Assembly (NCBI RefSeq): GCF_004799325.1
Contig: NZ_SSMD01000001.1
Coordinates: 620,001 to 684,000 of the forward strand
Length of the DNA: 64,000 nt
Reading direction: 5' to 3'
From: Thalassobius vesicularis
Lineage (GTDB): Bacteria; Pseudomonadota; Alphaproteobacteria; Rhodobacterales; Rhodobacteraceae
Shown here: positions 57,965-64,000 of the stretch, one piece after another
How the letters are laid out: each line of letters starts with the position of its first letter
Numbering within the stretch: the stretch's first letter is position 1
The notes under the pieces: generated by a model
Database searches by the model: none
Seen by the model: the letters and a program-made list of their open reading frames with translations, nothing else
Told to the model about the DNA's origin: nothing
Position numbers and translations under genes: made by a program

Positions 57965-58363
57965 TCAAAGCAGGTCGCGCAGGATCGGAATCAGCGGGAT
58001 GTCCGCTGGCGGCATGGGATAGTTCGCCAGATCACGGGCATGGACCCATTTCAGCACCTGGCCTTCGCGCGGGGTCGGGATGCCCTCCCACTTGCGGCAG
58101 GCGAATAGCGGCATCAGCAGGTGGAAGTCGTCGTAGCTGTGCGAGGCAAAGCTGAGCGGCGACAGGCAGCTGGACCACGTGTTGATGCCCAGCTCTTCTT
58201 CCAGTTCGCGGATCAGGGCGTGTTCGGGGGTTTCACCTGGTTCGACCTTGCCGCCCGGAAATTCCCACAGCCCCGCCAGGGATTTCCCGGCGGGACGTTG
58301 GGCCAACAGAACCCGTCCGTCGATGTCGATCAGCGCCACCGCCGAGACGAGAACCATTTTCAT
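57965..58363 (-). CDS. mutT: MutT-type 8-oxo-dGTP diphosphatase
   Basis: 132 residues. The Nudix box is GGKVEPGETPEHALIRELEEELGI, and LLAQRPAGKSLAGLWEFPGGK is a close match to MutT. It removes 8-oxo-dGTP from the nucleotide pool. It follows argJ by 11 bp on the same strand, so one operon with argJ and the isomerase. Confidence 0.94.
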   Translation of the reverse strand: MKMVLVSAVALIDIDGRVLLAQRPAGKSLAGLWEFPGGKVEPGETPEHALIRELEEELGINTWSSCLSPLSFASHSYDDFHLLMPLFACRKWEGIPTPREGQVLKWVHARDLANYPMPPADIPLIPILRDLL

Positions 58364-58374
58364 GCGTGTCTTCC

Positions 58375-59601
58375 TTACGACCGGTAGTCAGCGTTGATCG
58401 AGATGTAGCCGTGCGTCAGGTCGCAGGTCCAGACGGTGGATTTGCCCACGCCCAGGCCCAGATCGACGTTGATCGCCAGGTACTGGCCCTTCATGTAGTC
58501 GGCACCCAGCTGTTCCTTGTAGGTCGGCGAAACCCAGCCTTTTTCGGCCACCAGGATGTCGCCAAACCGGATGGTCAGCAGGTCACGATCCGCCGCCGCG
58601 CCGGATTTGCCGATCGCCATGACGACGCGGCCCCAGTTCGGGTCTTCGCCGGCGATGGCGGTTTTGATGAGCGGCGAGTTGGCGATGGCCATCGCGTGGA
58701 CACGGGCATCCGAGTCGCTGGCGGCACCGGTCACGTTGACCTCGACGAACTTCGTGGCGCCTTCGCCGTCGCGGACGACCTGATGCGCCAGATCCAGCAT
58801 CACCTCGTGTAGGGCGGCTTCGAACGCGGCGTTGCCGTCCACGTTGACGCCCGACGCGCCGGTCGCCGCCAACAGCAGCGTGTCCGAGGTCGAGGTGTCG
58901 CTGTCCACCGTGATGGCGTTGAAGGTGACGTCGGTCAGCTTCGACAGCATCTTTTGCAGCTTGGCCTGATCAGCCTGCGCGTCGGTGAAGATGTAGACCA
59001 GCATCGTCGCCATATCCGGCGCGATCATGCCCGAGCCTTTGGCGATCCCGGCGATTTTCACCGGCTTGCCGTCGATTTCGATCGTGGCCGTGGCCCCCTT
59101 GGGAAAGGTGTCGGTGGTCATGATCGCACGGGCGGCCTCGGCGATGCCGTTGGGGTTCAGGTTGGCCTTCAGCTCGTCCAGCTTGGCGGTGATACGCGCG
59201 TGGGGCAGGGGTTCGCCGATCACACCGGTCGAAGAGGAGAACACGCGGTTTTCCTCGATCTCCAGCGTCTGAGCGACTGCCGAGGTCACGGCATGGGTCG
59301 ATTCGACCCCGTTGCGCCCGGTGAAAGCGTTGGAATTGCCCGAGTTCACGATGATCGCGGCGGGGCCGCTGTCCTTGTGGCCGATCTTTTCCTGGCAATC
59401 CAACACGGCGGCAGAACGGGTGGCGGACCGGGTGAAAACCCCGGCCATCGCGGTTCCGGCGGCCAGACGGACCAGCATCACGTCGGTCCGGCCCGCATAG
59501 CGCACACCGGCCTGCGCGGCGGCGAATTCGACGCCACCGATCACCGGCAGGTCGGGGAAGGCAGTGGGCGCCAGCGGCGAAACAGCAAGAGCTTTACCCA
59601 T
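58375..59601 (-). CDS. argJ: Glutamate N-acetyltransferase / amino-acid acetyltransferase (ArgJ)
   Basis: 408 residues. The self-cleavage motif is MIAPDMATMLVYIFTDA, in which the threonine of ATML becomes the nucleophile. It moves the acetyl group from acetylornithine to glutamate and can also use acetyl-CoA. Three bases separate it from the isomerase. Arginine genes are otherwise in argG 25 kb away. Confidence 0.96.
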   Translation of the reverse strand: MGKALAVSPLAPTAFPDLPVIGGVEFAAAQAGVRYAGRTDVMLVRLAAGTAMAGVFTRSATRSAAVLDCQEKIGHKDSGPAAIIVNSGNSNAFTGRNGVESTHAVTSAVAQTLEIEENRVFSSSTGVIGEPLPHARITAKLDELKANLNPNGIAEAARAIMTTDTFPKGATATIEIDGKPVKIAGIAKGSGMIAPDMATMLVYIFTDAQADQAKLQKMLSKLTDVTFNAITVDSDTSTSDTLLLAATGASGVNVDGNAAFEAALHEVMLDLAHQVVRDGEGATKFVEVNVTGAASDSDARVHAMAIANSPLIKTAIAGEDPNWGRVVMAIGKSGAAADRDLLTIRFGDILVAEKGWVSPTYKEQLGADYMKGQYLAINVDLGLGVGKSTVWTCDLTHGYISINADYRS

Positions 59602-59604
59602 GGA

Positions 59605-60459
59605 TCATTCCTCCAGCAGGATGTTGATTTGCTTGATCAGCGCGGGGTCGATCTTTTCCGAGCCCGCCTTGTCGATGGATGCGTTGGCGGTCAGGTCCGC
59701 GATCTTGGCGTCGATGGCCTGACGTTCGATCTCAGCTTCGATTTCGGGACGGGCTTCGTCAAGGGTCGGTGCGGCCTTGGCGCGTTTGTCGTTCAGTTTG
59801 ATGACATGCCAGCCGAACTGGGTTTTGACCGGCTCGGAGATTGCGCCAACGTCCAGCGCGGCGACGGCGTCCTCGAACGGCTTGACCATCTGGCCGGGGC
59901 CGAACCAGCCCAGTTCGCCGCCATTCGGACCGGACGGGCCGGTGGATTTTTCCTTGGCGACGGTGGCGAAATCCTCGCCTGCCTTCAGGCGCTCGATGAT
60001 GGCCTTGGCGTCTTCCTCGGTCTCGACCAGAATGTGCGAGGCGTTGAATTCCTGCTCGTTGGTGCCAGCGGCGTATTTCGCCTCGAACATGGCTTTCACG
60101 GCGTCTTCGGTCACGGCGGCGTCTGCGACACCTTGCAGCACTTCGCCGGCCTTCAGCGCGCGGCGTTCGTTATCCACCGACAGACGAACAAGGCGCGAAT
60201 CCGCCTCGGGGCCGGCCTGCATCAGCACGGTCTGTTGGATGATCTGGTCCAGAATGCCCTGAAACAGCATCTCGGCGGGCAGGGTCTGGTATTGCTGGGG
60301 CAGGTTCTGCTGAACCAGCATCATGTGGCCCAGCGTGATTTCAGTGCCATTCACCGTCGCCACGACGGTATCCGGATTGGGGGTCTCATCTGCGAACGAG
60401 GGCAGGGCCAGACACAGGGCCAGGGCCGCTCCCGACAGAAAAGTGAGACGTTTTGACAT
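59605..60459 (-). CDS. Periplasmic parvulin-type peptidyl-prolyl isomerase
   Basis: 284 residues from ATG 60459. A signal peptide (SKRLTFLSGAALALCLALPSFA) is followed by a SurA-like N-terminal chaperone helix region. The parvulin domain has HILVETEEDAKAIIERL, GPSGPNGGELGWFGPGQMV and FGWHVIKL. It folds envelope proteins. It is the first gene of the leftward run with argJ and mutT, and divergent from secA across 176 bp. Confidence 0.92.
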   Translation of the reverse strand: MSKRLTFLSGAALALCLALPSFADETPNPDTVVATVNGTEITLGHMMLVQQNLPQQYQTLPAEMLFQGILDQIIQQTVLMQAGPEADSRLVRLSVDNERRALKAGEVLQGVADAAVTEDAVKAMFEAKYAAGTNEQEFNASHILVETEEDAKAIIERLKAGEDFATVAKEKSTGPSGPNGGELGWFGPGQMVKPFEDAVAALDVGAISEPVKTQFGWHVIKLNDKRAKAAPTLDEARPEIEAEIERQAIDAKIADLTANASIDKAGSEKIDPALIKQINILLEE

Positions 60460-60635
60460 TAGTTTTGTCCTTTGATTGCGGCACTCGGGGCGCCAACGTT
60501 GACACTGCACCACCCGGCCCTTACATCGCCTTGAGGCTTTTGAATGCTGGGTTTCCATGACGTTTTAGGCGCTGTGGTTTCAGCGGGCAAGCAGATGCCG
60601 CGCACGATGATGTCAACGACCGGATCGGAAAAGAT

Positions 60636-63323
<2,688 letters not shown>

Positions 63324-63337
63324 ACGCAATTCGGCGA

Positions 63338-63361
63338 AATCGGGCCTGAAATGGCCCGATT
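63338..63361 (+). terminator. Hairpin after secA, possible terminator
   Basis: AATCGGGCC (63338-63346) pairs with GGCCCGATT (63353-63361) across six bases. There is no T run, so termination would need Rho or be weak. Confidence 0.4.
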
Positions 63362-63438
63362 CACTCCCTTAGTGCGCCACAAGCACGCCATTTTTGATTG
63401 ACACATTCCCTTCAACCTGAGTTGGGTTGGAGGCAGAA

Positions 63439-64000
63439 ATGAACACGAAAAGAGCATCCAGCATCGCGTTGATGGTCGGCACCGTCGGCATCGCGCTTGG
63501 CTCGGGCTATTTCATGGAGCACAGCGCCCCCACGGTGTCGCCCAATGTCAAAGCCGCGCCGATTGTCGTGGCCGAGCTGCCGCAACAGCAGGCGCCCCAG
63601 GTGGCCGCGCTGGACAAGGTCGAGCTGACCGCCTCGCCGCTGCCCGAAATGCCTGTGGACATTTTCCAGCAGCTGAACATGCCGGAACGCCAGCCGATCC
63701 CCGTCGCCGTGACCGAACGCGAAATCATCGTTCCGCAGACCATGCCTGCCCAAAAGGGCTTTTCCTGCGAGATCACCATGGCGGCCGACGCGACCATCGC
63801 GGCGCTTGTGAATATTGAACTGCATGCCCCCTGCATGGCGAACACCCGCGTGACGCTGCATCATAATGGCCTGATGATCTCGGAAATGACCGACGATCAG
63901 GGCGAGCTTTTCGTGACCATCCCCGCCTTGACCGAGGCCGCCGTGTTCATGGCTGACTTGGGCGGCGGCAAGACCGCCAGCACGACCACCTCGGTGCCGT
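63439..64000 (+). CDS. Hypothetical protein with N-terminal membrane anchor (incomplete at the right edge)
   Basis: Open from ATG 63439 (TTGGAGG nine to ten bases before) to the end of the window; 187 residues are seen. One hydrophobic segment lies near residues 9-25 (IALMVGTVGIALGSGYF), followed by an Ala/Pro-rich linker (KAAPIVVAELPQQQAPQ). A domain with FSCEITMAADATIAALVNI and HAPCMANTRVTLHHNG follows; its two cysteines about 24 residues apart could form a disulfide outside the cytoplasm. I do not recognise it. It was left out of a long-ORF list only because it runs off the end. Confidence 0.75.
   Translation, partial: MNTKRASSIALMVGTVGIALGSGYFMEHSAPTVSPNVKAAPIVVAELPQQQAPQVAALDKVELTASPLPEMPVDIFQQLNMPERQPIPVAVTEREIIVPQTMPAQKGFSCEITMAADATIAALVNIELHAPCMANTRVTLHHNGLMISEMTDDQGELFVTIPALTEAAVFMADLGGGKTASTTTSVP

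Overview
This is a GC-rich, gene-dense chromosomal segment of an alphaproteobacterium, most likely of the Roseobacter group (Rhodobacteraceae). The indicators are the order maf / origin-like gap / rho / mnmE / mnmG / rsmG / parA / parB, AddA in place of RecB, a C-terminally extended MaeB, the alphaproteobacterial YlxR/L7Ae fusion between nusA and infB, and many conserved cell-envelope genes. The genus cannot be fixed by eye. Nearly everything is housekeeping. I see no insertion sequence, prophage, CRISPR array, rRNA or tRNA.

Layout. 1-12 kb: the end of addA, trxA, a glycan-enzyme-like unknown, hslVU, an esterase-like lipoprotein, Smr, mltA and a Tim44-like gene, fxsA, secB, then the leftward run dnaQ-coaE-aroE-maf. 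12.2-12.8 kb: a 533 bp gap with a perfect DnaA box, two one-mismatch boxes and an AT-rich stretch, the best candidate for the chromosomal origin. 12.8-19.6 kb: the rightward run rho-mnmE-mnmG-rsmG-parA-parB, with two perfect parS sites inside the mnmG and rsmG 5' ends. 19.5-25.2 kb: DUF454, hemW, rdgB and rph leftward, then hrcA-grpE and a TPM-domain protein. 25-36 kb: mutS, maeB, a PfkB kinase, periplasmic msrA, an atypical class IV aminotransferase coupled to a sulfotransferase-like gene, an SCP2 protein, argG and ilvA. 36-43 kb: an Hpt protein beside a receiver/PP2C phosphatase, two Nudix genes, hslO, cca and an RNA m5U methyltransferase. 42.8-46 kb: two L,D-transpeptidases around a CAP lipoprotein, a 60-residue secreted peptide, and hemH. 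46-51 kb: a methyltransferase, comF-grxC-nitrilase-marR, a YciI-like gene, ubiG and pip. 51-57.6 kb: a membrane protein, then rimP-nusA-ylxR-infB behind an attenuator-like terminator. 57.6-64 kb: a 45-codon small gene, mutT, argJ, a parvulin isomerase, secA and a truncated unknown gene.

How the parts fit. The origin-proximal block joins replication initiation (DnaA boxes) with segregation (ParA, ParB, parS within about 5 kb). The nusA operon couples ribosome maturation, transcription elongation and translation initiation, and appears to be controlled by its own leader. Proteostasis genes (hslVU, secB, hrcA-grpE, hslO, the parvulin, secA) are scattered through the window. No large novel system stands out. 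The best new leads are the origin/parS arrangement, the rimP leader, the 45-codon gene, the aminotransferase-sulfotransferase pair, and a gene that starts inside a terminator.
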